This document shows positions 41,045-53,414 of a DNA stretch of 64,000 nucleotides, piece after piece. The DNA comes from Linnemannia schmuckeri (taxonomy: Eukaryota > Mortierellomycota > Mortierellomycetes > Mortierellales > Mortierellaceae). The stretch is from positions 558,001-622,000 of the forward strand of contig JANATG010000001.1 in NCBI GenBank assembly GCA_029449235.1. The letters run 5' to 3'. Below the pieces are notes generated by a model, which was not told where the DNA came from, searched no databases, and was given only the letters and a program-made list of their open reading frames with translations. Position 1 is the first letter of the stretch, and each line of letters begins with the position of its first letter. A program made the position numbers and the translations under genes.

Positions 41045-44000
41045 GACCACCTACACCCACTACTTTGTAGCATGAGAACGACTGAGATATAGGTGTATCC
41101 AGTTTTATCTCTGTTCGTTTCTTATTTCCGTACCTACAGAGCAATTGCACAGTTGCATAGTTACCGCGCCATCGAAAAAAAAAAAAAGTAACGGAACTAA
41201 AGAATATATCATTTCAATTGACTACGACGTTTTTTTAGACTTCAAAAATGGTGTGTTGCCGAAGAGATCTTGTGCGATTGTTTTGAGACGCGTCAAAACA
41301 TGCACGCTGGTGAGACACAGGCGCACACATAACCCCACACAAGAACTGACCCCATTTGACACCCAGGAGAAAAAAAATAAAAAGCGTAAACCAACAATGG
41401 GTTTCCGATGGGGTGGGACACTTCGCTTATATGAAGACATACATTAATATACCAATTTTCCGCCCTTTCACCTTTCCAACGTTCATCCCCACGTTTTTGT
41501 TCACTGTCCTTACAAGGCTTTCCGACTCTAGCTTGCAAAGAATGGATCACTACACACTCTCAACCCTCATTTCCAATACCCTCCAGCTCCACTTTTTCTT
41601 TTTAAATTGTTCCTTACATGGCTTTCCGAGCCGTTTTGTGTCCCCCCCCCCCCCTGTAACACCTACTTCCGCATGGTGCAACCATAACATATTTTTGCTC
41701 CATTTTTTTTTCTTGTCCAGCTCTACTATCCTCTTCCGGTTTCTGGAATCCCCTTCCTTCCTCCTCCCCTTCCAATTCCGAACCGGAACAAAAATGGTGG
41801 ATACACTTTTTCTCCTCTACCCCACATTCCCTTCCACGATCCACTTTTTATCTTCAATCACTTTTAGATGGGAAGACTATGCACAATCGGTTGCCCATGG
41901 ACCCTCCTTCACCCATGCTCAACCCTCACTCTTCACTTTCTTCATCCTGTCTCGCATTGTGCTTTATGCGTTGTATGTTACAAGGTGAGTATTTTTTTGG
42001 GTGAATCCACCTTCCCCGGAAAAAGTGCAGCATCCTTTTTCGGCTCTGACTGCCCTGCGGGAAGAGAAAGATGGTTGACGCAGTACATCCCGCAGTGTAC
42101 CAACTGATTAAGAAAGGGTATGCGATTCAGGAACCTTCTTTTATTCTTTTGCTTTAGATCGTTTCCTCTGCACTGAAGGAGGATCGTTTTGTTGTTAGAA
42201 ATTTTTATGCGGGGATAGATCGAGCTGAGCGAAGAAAAAAAATGCCCCTGAAAGAACGAACAAATAATGTCTGAGTGAAGGGAAAGAGGGATCGAGGTTA
42301 AAAGTAGTGACTGAGAGAGAGAAAGAGGGCCAGTTTTGATCCCGAACTCTTCCATTCCCTCGCTCATTTTTACTCTCTCTTTTAGCCCTTCTCTCACATC
42401 TTTCGTCGCTCATAACCAATTTTTTTTGTAAAGGTAACTAACTACTCAATGTAAATCAATTCAAGGAGTCAGGACATTCCCCCGCTGTACGAGGTTCTAC
42501 GTTTTCTTCCGAGTAACAAACCATCATCGATCAAAACCCTGTCTATCCATCCTTCCCCTCTCACTCTAAAAAAATACAAGTGAGCAGAACATATCTTGTT
42601 AGCTTGTCTTCCCTCTGTGTGCGAGAGAGAGTTCAGACAGAGGGAGGAACTGACAAAGCGGCAGTTTCAAGACAAGGCACGCTGAACCTTTTTCCCCACA
42701 AAATAAAACGACTAAATCAAGACAGAGACGAAATAGGAAAAAAATGCGGGGAAAGAGTTTCTGTTGTTATTGTTTTCCTTGTTGTCGTTGCACGATATCG
42801 CTGAATCCAAATAAACGGACAAAGGAAGTACAGTACATGTGCGAAGGAAGGGGATGTTTTTGTTCTCAGCACAGGCGAAATTATGGGTCTTTCTCTCTTC
42901 TTCTCTCTAGTGCTTTTGTAACATGCGAACCAATAGGATGTCGAGGTTAGTCAACAAGGCACACACAAGCACGGCAACGCAGACTTGGTTTGTACTGGCT
43001 TACACTGGGTTCGGACATGAGGCGGGTGAGGGTTGCTTTTGCTTGAACACAACATCAACAATAAATAAAACGACTCTCAAACTGACCGACCGACATACAA
43101 ACCGACAAAGGCATTCGTACAGTCATTTTTTTAGGCGTACAAAAGAGTCATGCGGCACGGTGAATTGAAATATTTAAAACGGAGAGACCAACAAGCGATC
43201 GCCTTGGGTCGATTTGTTCATAATATACTAGGAATACAAAAATCTTATACCCCGCACTCGAAAAGGTCTTTGTTGTTGTTTTTGTACATTGCTTTGTGAA
43301 CGACCATCATCCATCGACTGATTCTTCCCTTCTCCACTTATCAATTTTATTCCACTTTTTTTTCTTCAATGCTTTACCCCAGTTGTTGCCATAAATGACT
43401 ATGCCCTTTTTGTGTTGTTTATTTATTGTCAACTTGTGAAGCAATTGAACAGTTGAACACCTTCTCTTCGGCCGACCGAAGACGGAAGTACCGATGTCGA
43501 CAAACTCCCCACTCACCTCTACCATTTAGTCCGTCACGCACACTGCATGTTCTTTTGTTTATTTGCTTTGGTCTTCCTTCAATTGATGAAACTAACAACC
43601 CCAGTCAGTCAGTCCCGCCATAGCTTTATGAGAGACTATGACCAAAAGGTCAGGTCACCAATGGCCTGCCCCTGGCTCCACTTTTAGCTACCTCCAGTAG
43701 CAGCTCTTCTTTTTTTTTTTTCCTCCATTCCCCACATTTTTCTCAAATTTCTCAAACATGATCACGTAGCCTTGTTTTGTTGTTTGTTTGTGTGCTGTTT
43801 TGTTCCCTTTTTTGGGTCTGCATGTGTTATCACTCGCGTCCACTTCTTTGAACTTGCACGCACAGGACCTATAAACAACTGTTCGTTTTGTATGTCGACT
43901 GAGTACTGATGTTATCTTTGAACTATTCACACACTTACACACACACAAAATACAACGCCCCGTGTGCTCTCTTTTTCTTTTTCTTTTTTTGGTCGTTTTC

Positions 44001-44450
44001 TCTCGTTGCATGTTCCTTCCCCTTCCCCCCCCCCCCCCCCTCTCCCCCCCTAATCGCACCATCCTCCATCATGAATTCGTTATTCAACAACGAAAACCTC
44101 TGTCCATGTTTCTCGCTCTTTGCTCACGCCGATATTCATATGCAATGCAAGTGTCAGATCCATTTGCCCAACTTTCTCAATCACATTCATTTTGCCACTT
44201 TGTGTCTGTTTGAAAAAGTCATCGTTATTATTATTGGATATTTTTGGTTACTATACAAGGAGGGTAATGGAATTCGTTTGTTGTGGCAGTATTGTAGCAA
44301 GCGAAAGTAAAAAAAATAAAATAAGTAATTAAAAGTACAAGAGTAGAGAACAAGGGCGAGAAGGAGTGGCTATATCACAGGCATATGGGTGTTGAAAAGA
44401 AGGTTGGGGAAGGAGGGGTAAAAAGAAAGAGAACATAAGGTGGGAAATTA
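41045..44450. other. Gene-free stretch of about 3.4 kb
   Basis: This is pyrimidine-rich sequence with a 13-C run (41642-41654) and a 16-C run (44025-44040). The right end holds the creA-like gene's 3' region. Open frames are dominated by Phe, Ser, Leu or Lys from low-complexity DNA. No coding or RNA gene was recognised. Confidence 0.5.
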
Positions 44451-44455
44451 TTCCT

Positions 44456-45406
44456 TCAGATGAACAATGTGCTCATGATGGCCGAGATAGGAGGCAGGGT
44501 CACGCTCTGCGAAGGACGGAAGGGTGCCAAGACAGGAGGAGGCAACGTGGTAGTCGCAGTCGAGGCAGGGGATGCCTTGGGGCTGGGAGGGAGCAAGAAA
44601 AAGTTGCTGCTGGTCGTGTTCTGGAACTGGAACTGCATTGGAGACTGCTGGTTGTTATACTGCTGCTGCTGAGGGTAGTGGTGTCCGTGGTAGACGTGGT
44701 GGGGCATGGGTGACGACTCTGGCGTGAAGAGAGGCGAAGAGGTGGCATCGGATTCCGAGTCGGACATGGTCTGAGATGCTGGGGAGGCCGAGCTGTTGGT
44801 GAGTGGAGGTGAGGACGCCATCATCATGGGGGGCGAATACTCCTTGTGGGCGTGTGCCATCGATGGGTAGGGCGATGGGCGGTTATTAAGGTGTTGTTGA
44901 CGCTGCTGAGACGACTTGATAGGCGAAGGCGAGCGAGAAGGTGTTGCAGTAGTAGTAGAAGAGGCGTTGTCAAAAGCGACCATAACGACCTTCATAAAGG
45001 GCTTGATCGAGATGTGACAGGGGGGTGCGGTCGAACGCTCCTTCTTGGCTTTGGTGGTTGAGTGGATACGCATGTGGCGAGTCAACTCGTCCGAGCGCGA
45101 GAAGCGCTTCTGGCAGGTCGAGAACGAGCACTGGTGAGGGCGCTCTCCAGTATGGGTCCTGATGTGACGGGTCTGGTGCTCGAGACGGTGGAACGACTTT
45201 GGACAGATGTGGCATTTGTATGGGCGAGGCGCATCCTGGCCACTCCTGGGGACTGCAGCCGTGGCAGTCTTTTGTTGTTTAGGTGCAGTAGGTGCTGGAG
45301 CCATGGTCATAATGGTCATGTTCATTTCGTTGTTGCTGTTGTTGTTGATATCGGTGGTGTTGGCGAGAGACAAGAGAGAGCTGGCAGCGGAATGGAGCGC
45401 GGACAT
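44456..45406 (-). CDS. creA: creA/MIG1-type C2H2 carbon catabolite repressor
   Basis: This is a nuclear DNA-binding protein that, in ascomycetes, represses genes for poorer carbon sources when glucose is present, through GC-rich SYGGRG-type sites. A single exon encodes 316 aa. Two adjacent zinc fingers lie at residues 65-85 (C65, C68, H81, H85) and 93-115 (C93, C98, H111, H115). The segments FHRLEHQTRHIRTHTGE and KRFSRSDELTRH are the near-invariant DNA-contact sequences of CreA/Mig1. The rest is Ser/Pro-rich, with SPSP and SPASP motifs that could be phosphorylation sites, and ends in a hydrophobic PPISAIMSTLFI. The start at 45406 is chosen because upstream in-frame sequence is a pyrimidine-rich leader. 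Whether it is the true CreA orthologue or a related MIG paralogue cannot be told from one copy. Confidence 0.85.
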   Translation of the reverse strand: MSALHSAASSLLSLANTTDINNNSNNEMNMTIMTMAPAPTAPKQQKTATAAVPRSGQDAPRPYKCHICPKSFHRLEHQTRHIRTHTGERPHQCSFSTCQKRFSRSDELTRHMRIHSTTKAKKERSTAPPCHISIKPFMKVVMVAFDNASSTTTATPSRSPSPIKSSQQRQQHLNNRPSPYPSMAHAHKEYSPPMMMASSPPLTNSSASPASQTMSDSESDATSSPLFTPESSPMPHHVYHGHHYPQQQQYNNQQSPMQFQFQNTTSSNFFLLPPSPKASPASTATTTLPPPVLAPFRPSQSVTLPPISAIMSTLFI

Positions 45407-45409
45407 GTA

Positions 45410-48400
45410 GTTGTTGATGGTTGTTGTTGGTATATGATGTATACGGGTTAATACAGAGATGATGAAAGAGAGTCTTGGTGAGAAGGAAGTGAAAAGTGGA
45501 AGTAGTAAGAAGAAAAAAAGGGGAAAAAAAAATGGAAAAGAGGGAAAATGGGGTCTGTTTATATACGGGTGAAGAAGGGACTGGGAGAGGGGGATAGAGC
45601 GGAGAGGCAGAGCGGAAGACAGGAAGGGAAAGAGGGAAGGGAAAAAAAAGTGGAGACAAAGAAGGTTGCCGCATTTTTTGGTTCTCTTATCGGTCCTCTT
45701 ACAACGATCGCTTACTGAATTGAGGAGTATTCTATCCGTCTTGTATTTTAGAGTATACACAATCCAATTCAGTCCATAAATCCCACAGACACATCGAACT
45801 GTATCGTCTCTTGCTCATATTCATATAGACAGTCAATTGCACTGGCACAAAACACAACAGCGCGGGGGAGGAGGACAATCATAATCAGCAAGTACCCAAA
45901 GTGTGGGGGTAGAAGGGCAACTTTCCTTTTCCGCACTCGTTCCTTTATTATTCTTGTTTATTTTCGTTTACCTTCGTCAACATCCAAATTCATATGCTTC
46001 CTTCATCCCACCAACCTCATTGCCCTTTCTTTTTTCTTTCCCCTTCTCCGCAGATAAACAGGCCACTATCGCCTTTTCCAGCACACAAGCAATGCCTACA
46101 AGCAGTCAAAAAAACGGCTAAAGGAACATTTAGGAGCACCTCTCCTTCTCCTTACTCTTGCTTGAGCTAACTTCCATCACGCTGCTGAAAGCCACTCTCA
46201 ATCTTTTATCACTCATCTTCTTACTTGTTCCATATCTTTCCGCATCCACACTTGGCCCGAACTCTTCCTCGAGTTTCCCATGCATTCATTGGTCTTCTTG
46301 ACCCTTCTTGTATCGCCAAAAAAAAATCCACGTTGTTCATTTTTCACTTCCATCCACACTTGTTACGTGATTTATTCCCTAGCGCAACCATCCTAACCTG
46401 CCCCATATCTTCCCCTCATCTCTTCTTCCATGTACAACGAATAAAAATTCTTTTCTAGGATCGGGTTCAACTTTCAGGAACTGGGGCTAGTTACCCCTGA
46501 GTTCATAGAGGTTATCCGAGGGACGTGTAGACCGTGCAATCAACATCCCTCACTCTCATCCCAAGGAGTGGTTGACGCGGTGCTGTCCCTACCCGTGAAC
46601 ATCCCGAGTTTTTTTTTTTTCTGTTTGAAGACTCATTTCACCTCATCCGTTTTATCTGTGGGGAAAGGAGAACCCCCTTGCACTCGCACAAAGACGAGAA
46701 CTATTTATTCTTGAATCAAATCGAAACAAGAAACAAAAAACAAAAACGAAGCATCATCAAAACAAATCGTGCTTTTGAGCGATAGCACGCTGCTGCCAGT
46801 TTGCCATAAGTCATCGCTTTTTGTATTTCGTCCTCTTCGTCTTCCTCCTGTTATCCCTTACCTCTCCGAGGTTGCCCATGAAAAAGGGTCGGATTTGTTT
46901 ATTCTTCCTCTGATTATGCAGTGCCAAAGTATTACATAGATTTCAAGTGTTACAGGCAGATAAAAAACAAATAGAACAAATGGCCCCAAAATGATAACAA
47001 TAACGCAATGCGGACATGTGCAAGAAAAACAAATAACAATATGGTAATTTTGTTGATGCGTTAAGAAAAGGGGAGGAGAGGACAGAGAAAATCGCCCGTG
47101 CTTTTTGGTAAACCCAAACAAACCATTTCTATTTTTTTACTCTTCCTATGCTCTGTTCCTAAATTCTCCTTCACCTTGCTTTTGGCCTCTGGGAGAGAGA
47201 AAGTGTGTGTGCGTGCTCATCCCTGAGTTGCCTGCACCCAATATAAGGAAGCATTTGGCCATTGAAGGGAGGGGATAAAGGCATAAGGAAGAGTCGCTTG
47301 CGCCTATTCCTCATCCACCGCACTTTGGATATTTTCGTGTCAAGGTAGGTCAGGAATAGGGACAGGGGGTACAAGAGGTATTTACCAGACCGTGGATCAC
47401 GTTTCTAGTATTTCTTCAGATAACTATGCAACCTCCCCTACTCATCAATCAAGGTCCTTGATCCTCATCGCTCTAAACAATCGAAAATTGCGTGAGTTTC
47501 ACTCCTTTTTGTGTGTCTCTCTTCACATCTTTCAGTTCTACATCCTACGATGAGTTATCCCAGAACCCCCAGTAGCAAGAAAAAGGTGTGAATTGCAGTC
47601 GAAATATACGGCTCTGTTGCGTGTTGTTGTTTAGTAGGACCACTGGCCTAGAAAACGGACGAGACGGGACGAACAATCATGTCTTTCCAAGAAAAAATTT
47701 GGCTGTGAATAAATTATTTGCATAACGACCGCACAAAATTTCTTTATCTTTTTTGTGTCCTCATAAACCCACTGGACTTTGTCCCAGCATTAAAATCTGA
47801 AAGGGGAACCGAGCGCCATTGTTGTTGTTTGTTAACCATGTTCTTTTGCCCTAGGTCACTCATCTTTTCAACCCTCCGCCTGCTTGACATTCAACAAACA
47901 ACAAAGGACAACATAAGCAGGAGGGGAGCACAGCTTCTTCTGCTTGTGATAAGCACTTATCATAGACCAGCTCCTCTTCATAACTCCCATTCCCTGGCTC
48001 CTTCCTTCTTCTGAATCCTGGATCCTACCCCGCCTTTTTTTCTACGATCACCACCCCTTTTGTCGTCATGTATTCCCCGATCATATTCAAGAAGGAGAAG
48101 AAGCCCTTTTTTTTCTCTGTTTTTAGAAAATGATATTCCTCTCCCTTCCTGATTTACACCCTCCGTCATGAGACCCTTCCTCTCAATCTCTCACTCAATG
48201 CATCTCCCCATTCTCCGGTTTAGCCATAATCGTGGCATAAGACTCCGCAGATTGCGGTCGCTCAGTCGGTTTGGTTGGCCGCCCATTAGTGGGATGTGTA
48301 AGCGACGATCCAAAGAGCCGGCCTGCAGGCTGCGAGCGACTTGCGAGAATAAAAAAATGGGACTCACGGATACTGATACTGACTATGCTGAGTTTCATAA

Positions 48401-51400
48401 TCGCCATGCAATTTTCATCTTCATTGCCGCTTTCTTCTTCTTATCTCTAAACCAAACAAGTTATTTCATTGTGCGGGTCTTCACAGCTCTACCTTTCGTA
48501 AAGCCCCGCGCAGCGGCCTGGTCGCTCTTTCTTTTCCTTCCCCTGTTCAACATCATCGTCGTTGTTTAGAAAAAAAATTTCCCCATCTTCTTTGACCTCT
48601 TTTCCGCATGTTGGTTCAGCTGAGATCAAACTTGTCTTACTTGCTTAGCCAGTCAGGAGCGCAGGAGGATGGATTTGTATGGCCGCGAAACCATTTTTCG
48701 ACCTCCTCTGGCGAATAGGAGTTGGATCAGCTTCCGATCCTCTCCAGTTTCTTCCGAAGGGAGTTCTTTCGAAGGGGTTAGAAGGGGTTTAGGGACAGGG
48801 GTAGTGGGCAGTGGACAGGGGAGGAGGGGGACAGGAAACCAGGAAGGGAAGGGAGGAAATGAGGGGTAAAAGAGGAGATTTTCTGGGACTTTGAGTTGAA
48901 GTGTTTTTTCTGCTAGATGTGGTGGGTGCCTGGTTCATCAAAATAGATTTTGTTCACAACCATACATTTTCTGTATTAGATAGAGAGAGGCCCTTCCCCT
49001 CTTCTGTTTCTTATGCCTCCCTCTTTGAGCGACCTACCTTGCTCCCCCGCATTTTTTTTTTTGTGCTCAAAAAATTGGTTTGGCTCAAGAATTGTCTTCT
49101 TTGACCGTCATAAAGGCACTCTCAATGCGAACAAGTCCTTTTATTTACGATTATTATGGAGAGGAAGGGTCGTAATTTGGCTATTTCTCTGTTTTGTTAC
49201 TTGTTGCTGGATCTGGTATAACGCAACGGTTCAAAGCGGCCACAGGGCTAAATTAGAAAGCTGCACAATCAGTCTAAATAGCTGAAGGATTTCTACCTCA
49301 AACGTGCAGCACTCCCTACGAAGAGCTTTTTCTTTCTTGTGTTTTTTTAGATACCATCCCTTGCTCGATTGTCCAGCTCCCACTGTCATTTTCGTAGAAA
49401 GCAAGAGTACATTTGTTTTTTTTTTTCTTGGTCAGCCCGTTATGTACGGGCCGTACGATACATGCCCATTTTTTTCTTACACCTTGAAATTTCTTCATGG
49501 GACGAATATTATTTTTTGTTTTCATTCCTACTCCGCGAATTGGCCATCCTGGCCACCATATGGTGCGATTTTTTTTTCTTCCATCCAAGCTCACAAAGAT
49601 AAAATAATAAAAAAAAAAAAAGACCCCGAGAAGGATGTATTCATCCTCAAGTGTTGTTATTTCAATAACCGTTTCTTTAGCCCTTTTTTCTCCATCTCCT
49701 TCGTTCTCCTTTCCTTTATCATTTACTCCACCTATCCGTTCCCCAGGTTTGGAATGAACCCCAGGTGGAGACTTTAATATGGCTCCATAACTGGGAACTG
49801 GATACTATATCTTGTGAGAAAACAGAGCAAAATAGAATGGAGATTAGAAAATGAAGGAGGCAAGTTTACCCCCCATCGAAAGGAGTTATTCCTTGAACCT
49901 GGGGTAAAATGTGTTTTTAGGAAGGTGGGGATATCTTTGTAAGAATAGAAAAAAAAACAGAAGTGGAAAATAGATGGAGTTGGTGTGGAATGAGGGGAGA
50001 TATGATGGATAGATAGAGGGTTGTATGTTTATGCACTAGTCATGGCATCTTTTCTGGTCTTCTTACCCCATTCTGTTACCCAGCTGATAGGTTCATTTAT
50101 CTCTCTTCTCCACTTGTGTTCAGATCGAAAAAGTAATAAAGAATTGAGAGACGAATAGGAATGTATAATCATCCATTAGGGTTGAGTTCGCACTGGTGCT
50201 GTTACGAGATGATGGAAGGAATAATTGAGAAAAGGTTAGTAGGGAGAAGTAGGAACCAGACAGCATAAAGTGGTTGGTGAGGTTATGTGGACAATTTCCC
50301 CTTTCTGCACAATCGACCAGATCGAGAAAGAGAAAAAAAGCGGGGGGGAGGCAAGGTCGGTACAGAGGAATGGGCACATTATTTGATTATCGCACAGCTT
50401 TAAAGTAACCACAGACTGAATTGGAGCATGACAACAATCAAAACAAAATAAAGCAAACAAGGATGAGAGCATAAAGTTCCCCCCTCCCTGCCTTCCCCAC
50501 GTTTTCTCAGCCAAACGATTTATTGTTGTCGTAGGGGTTTGTTTATGTTTTCCTTTTTTTCATCACAATCAAGAAACTTGAAAAGGGATAGGTGAAAATA
50601 TGCGGGGCTGAGTTTGAACAACAAAGCAAGAAAAAAAAAAAAGGTGCAATCGTAGACCTTGCTTTGTCTTTTGCTCTAGCAAAGAAGAGTACATACAATG
50701 GGGGAAGACGGAAACTCTATTTTCCCCATATTTCTTTTCCTCTCTCCTGGCTGTGGCTCGCTTTACATGGCCCCCGTAAGGCGACATCCATGGATCCAAA
50801 AAAAAAAAAATGGATTGAGGAAATGGGACATGGATATGGATATGGGAAGGGGAGGATGGGGCAACGTTTCCGTCCTCTAACAAAAAAATGGAATGGATCG
50901 GAAAAGAGAGACGACTCCACTGAGTTCACCCTCAAAAAAATCCGTGACGGAAGACGTAGGAAAAATAAACACTACCACCAAGCCGTTCGGAATGTAGTCT
51001 TGTCCACTTCGCTGCTCTTCCCGAGAGGATTGGCAATTGGTGGCGTGCTTTTTCTCTCTTTCAACTTCCTTTTGCGCGCTCGGTGCTCTCAACGCGTACT
51101 ATCTTAATTTCTTGATACATGCTGAAAGGCAAGTGAGAGAGATAGACAGCAAAGGAAAGGTGATTGAAGTTCTAAAGAAATAAGAAATATCCACTCCGAC
51201 AAAGAAGAAAGCACCCCTTCCTATTGCTGTTGGCAATATGGAGTCGTGATAGCAAATCAAAGAACACACGTGCAATGAGGATGAATTATCTGGAAGAATT
51301 CTTCAGGGGATGACAGGGCTGAGGAATGGAGATGCTCAACCTGTCCCAATCTAGCTGCAGGAATATCCCCCTACACTCTTCCTGTTCCTTCCGAGAGTTT

Positions 51401-52020
51401 GACTATCCATCTTCGATCAGAGTGAACATTCTACGAAGCATCCAAAAAGACCCGTCTCTTTGCATAGTCCACAGGTTAAAGAAACTGAAATTAGAGTGTC
51501 AGAATACAGGGAGCAACAAATGAATGAAAAGACCATCTTTGTAAAGGCGAAGACGCGTGCAGATCATCAAAAATAGGCGAACAAGTTTTAGTCGCCACCA
51601 ATAAATGAACGCCACTAAATGCTTGTTTGTCTTAATCATTTGTCGTTTATTGATCACTTATTGTTGCCAAAAATTGCTCTCGCGAATCTGGCCAAGCCCT
51701 TTCTTTTTCTTGCTAATATTCTAACTACACCTATATTACGCGAAGATCTACTAGGAGACGAGAGAAATAAAAGACAACGAGGCAAAACTCTTCAACCCTC
51801 GCCCCCTCGAATATATCAGTCAGCATTGGTCTTTGGTTGCTTTATTGTGGACCACAAGAAAATTAAAAAAGAGTAGGGAGAGACCTATAAACGAAGGGCT
51901 GGAATGGGTCAAATGAGAATGAGGGTTGCATGTTATGTGCTTCTTGCCTGAATCTCTCCCGCCTCACTGAACAGCAAGAGATACCCAAGCCTGGGGTTGA
52001 TCTTGGGTATCTGCAACCTC
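45410..52020. other. Gene-poor stretch of about 6.6 kb
   Basis: The left end is the creA-like 5' leader and promoter. The remainder holds pyrimidine tracts, A runs, a perfect ATCAAGG-T-CCTTGAT palindrome at 47448-47462 and a TTTACCCC/GGGGTAAA inverted pair at 49865-49907. All open frames are short and low-complexity. I see no gene, tRNA or transposon, although untranslated regions or a non-coding RNA could lie here. Confidence 0.45.
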
Positions 52021-52023
52021 GGC

Positions 52024-52978
52024 CTAAGCTTCATGGGCCTCATCACCCTCATCATCCTCATCGTAATCCTCGTCGCCCATCTCCTTAGCAGCAGCAGCAG
52101 GGACGATAGCAATCTGCAGACAGGCCTCCAAACCGTTCGAGAACGCAACAACAGCTCCCAAATCAGTCATCGCATACATTTTGATGGCATCACTATCACC
52201 ACTGTTGCGGAGAACCTCCATGCGAAGCCTGACTTGCAGACGGTCAAGAATATGACAGCGTTTTCGACCGTTTCAAGGACGTCAATGATGCGCTTGAGAC
52301 GGCGTTTACGGGAGACAATATTGAGAGAATTCAAGAAGCTGATCGCGATGTTGATGGCGGCAGAGACTGTCGTTGCGATCCCGGCTAAAGGCCCGCCATT
52401 AACATTGTCGAGCAGATCTTGAATAGGGTCGAAAATGGCCTTTAAGACTGAGCTAATAGGACCGCCAAGGCCATTTCCACTTCCAAGGGTATCATCAATC
52501 AACTTGGTGGCCGTGTCAATTGCGGCGGTGGCGTAGGAATTGGCTCCATCGCAAATGGGTCCTTAGGTGCTGAAATGGTCGCCAACCACAGATTCAGGTG
52601 CGGCCTTGTCGGGACCACGCAGGGACTGGGCGCGGAAGGCCTGCTAAGAGACTTGGTAAGAAAGTTCTTCGAGCTGGGCCACCAGCTCATTCTGGTCTCC
52701 GGCCGATACCCATTCGTAGGTGGTCTGAGCTCCTGCAGCAGTCATGGAATTAGCTTGTGTGTCTAAGACAACCGCGAGCAAAAAAATAAAAAAAAGTGGA
52801 GTGCATGTATATATAGGATATTTGTGCGGGCTTGGTGAGACGCCATTAAATGAATGCTTGAAAAAGTTAAAAGTATGCAGTGCAGGCTTTTCGCATTGTT
52901 GTTGCTGTTTTACTTACCCTATTGAGCTGAGACGAGGGCATTGGCGGCAGGTCCGAGGGAGAGCGAGAAGATTTTCAT
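52024..52978 (-). pseudogene. Broken third member of the tandem secreted protein family
   Basis: A signal-peptide exon (ATG at 52978, MKIFSLSLGPAANALVSAQ) resembles those of the two intact neighbours. A TAG codon follows directly before the donor site (52919-52921). The second part recovers family motifs (AQTTYEW, QLEELSYQVS) but has a TAG at 52644-52646 and a TAA at 52563-52565. It then needs a change of frame near 52200-52220 to reach the C-terminal motif SNGLEACLQIA followed by an acidic tail. Several family motifs between these points are missing, so an internal deletion is likely. The order and strand match the intact copies at 53415 and 55439. Confidence 0.75.
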
Positions 52979-53414
52979 AATAGGGAACATATGTTTGTAC
53001 ATGTAGAAGTAGTGGGAGCGGAGGAGGAGGAAAAGATGGTAAGGAGAAACAAAAGAAAATAAGAAAACAAGAGAGAAGTAAGGGAAGCTGTACGGGAGTG
53101 GAGTAATAGGCAGAAATGTCTCAAGGTAATCTATGTTTCCTCCTTTCCTTCATTATCCTCACCCCAAATGACCAGATAGGAGTGAAAAAAGACAAGAAAG
53201 ATCTTGTGGGAACGCGATGAATGTAAAATCTTTAAAGCCACTAGAAGGGGGAAGTGGCCATGTAGTTGGATTCTTTCACTTCGTTCCTCAGCTAAAAACA
53301 AGACAAAAAATGCAAACAACAACCCAAGGCATTAGAGTTAAATGGAGTATTGTTTTATGAATAGTATTGGGCTGTGCTTGAACTAAGAAACTATAACAAA
53401 AAGAGACGACTAGT

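Noticed and set aside
41356..41988. A 210-codon frame in the gene-free stretch
   Set aside because: Phe/Ser/Pro/Thr-rich low-complexity translation across a poly-C run, with no domain, no splice logic and no codon bias.
45407..45760. N-terminal extension of the creA-like protein
   Set aside because: It is low-complexity Phe/Leu/Ser sequence from a polypyrimidine leader, while a good ATG follows at 45406.
46465..46500. GGGTTCAACTTTC as a tRNA B box
   Set aside because: It does not match GGTTCGANNCC well, and no A box or cloverleaf could be drawn around it.
49865..49907. TTTACCCC...GGGGTAAA inverted pair as a transposon terminal repeat or protein-binding site
   Set aside because: Only eight bases per arm, no target duplication, and similar motifs occur by chance in this C-rich and A-rich sequence.
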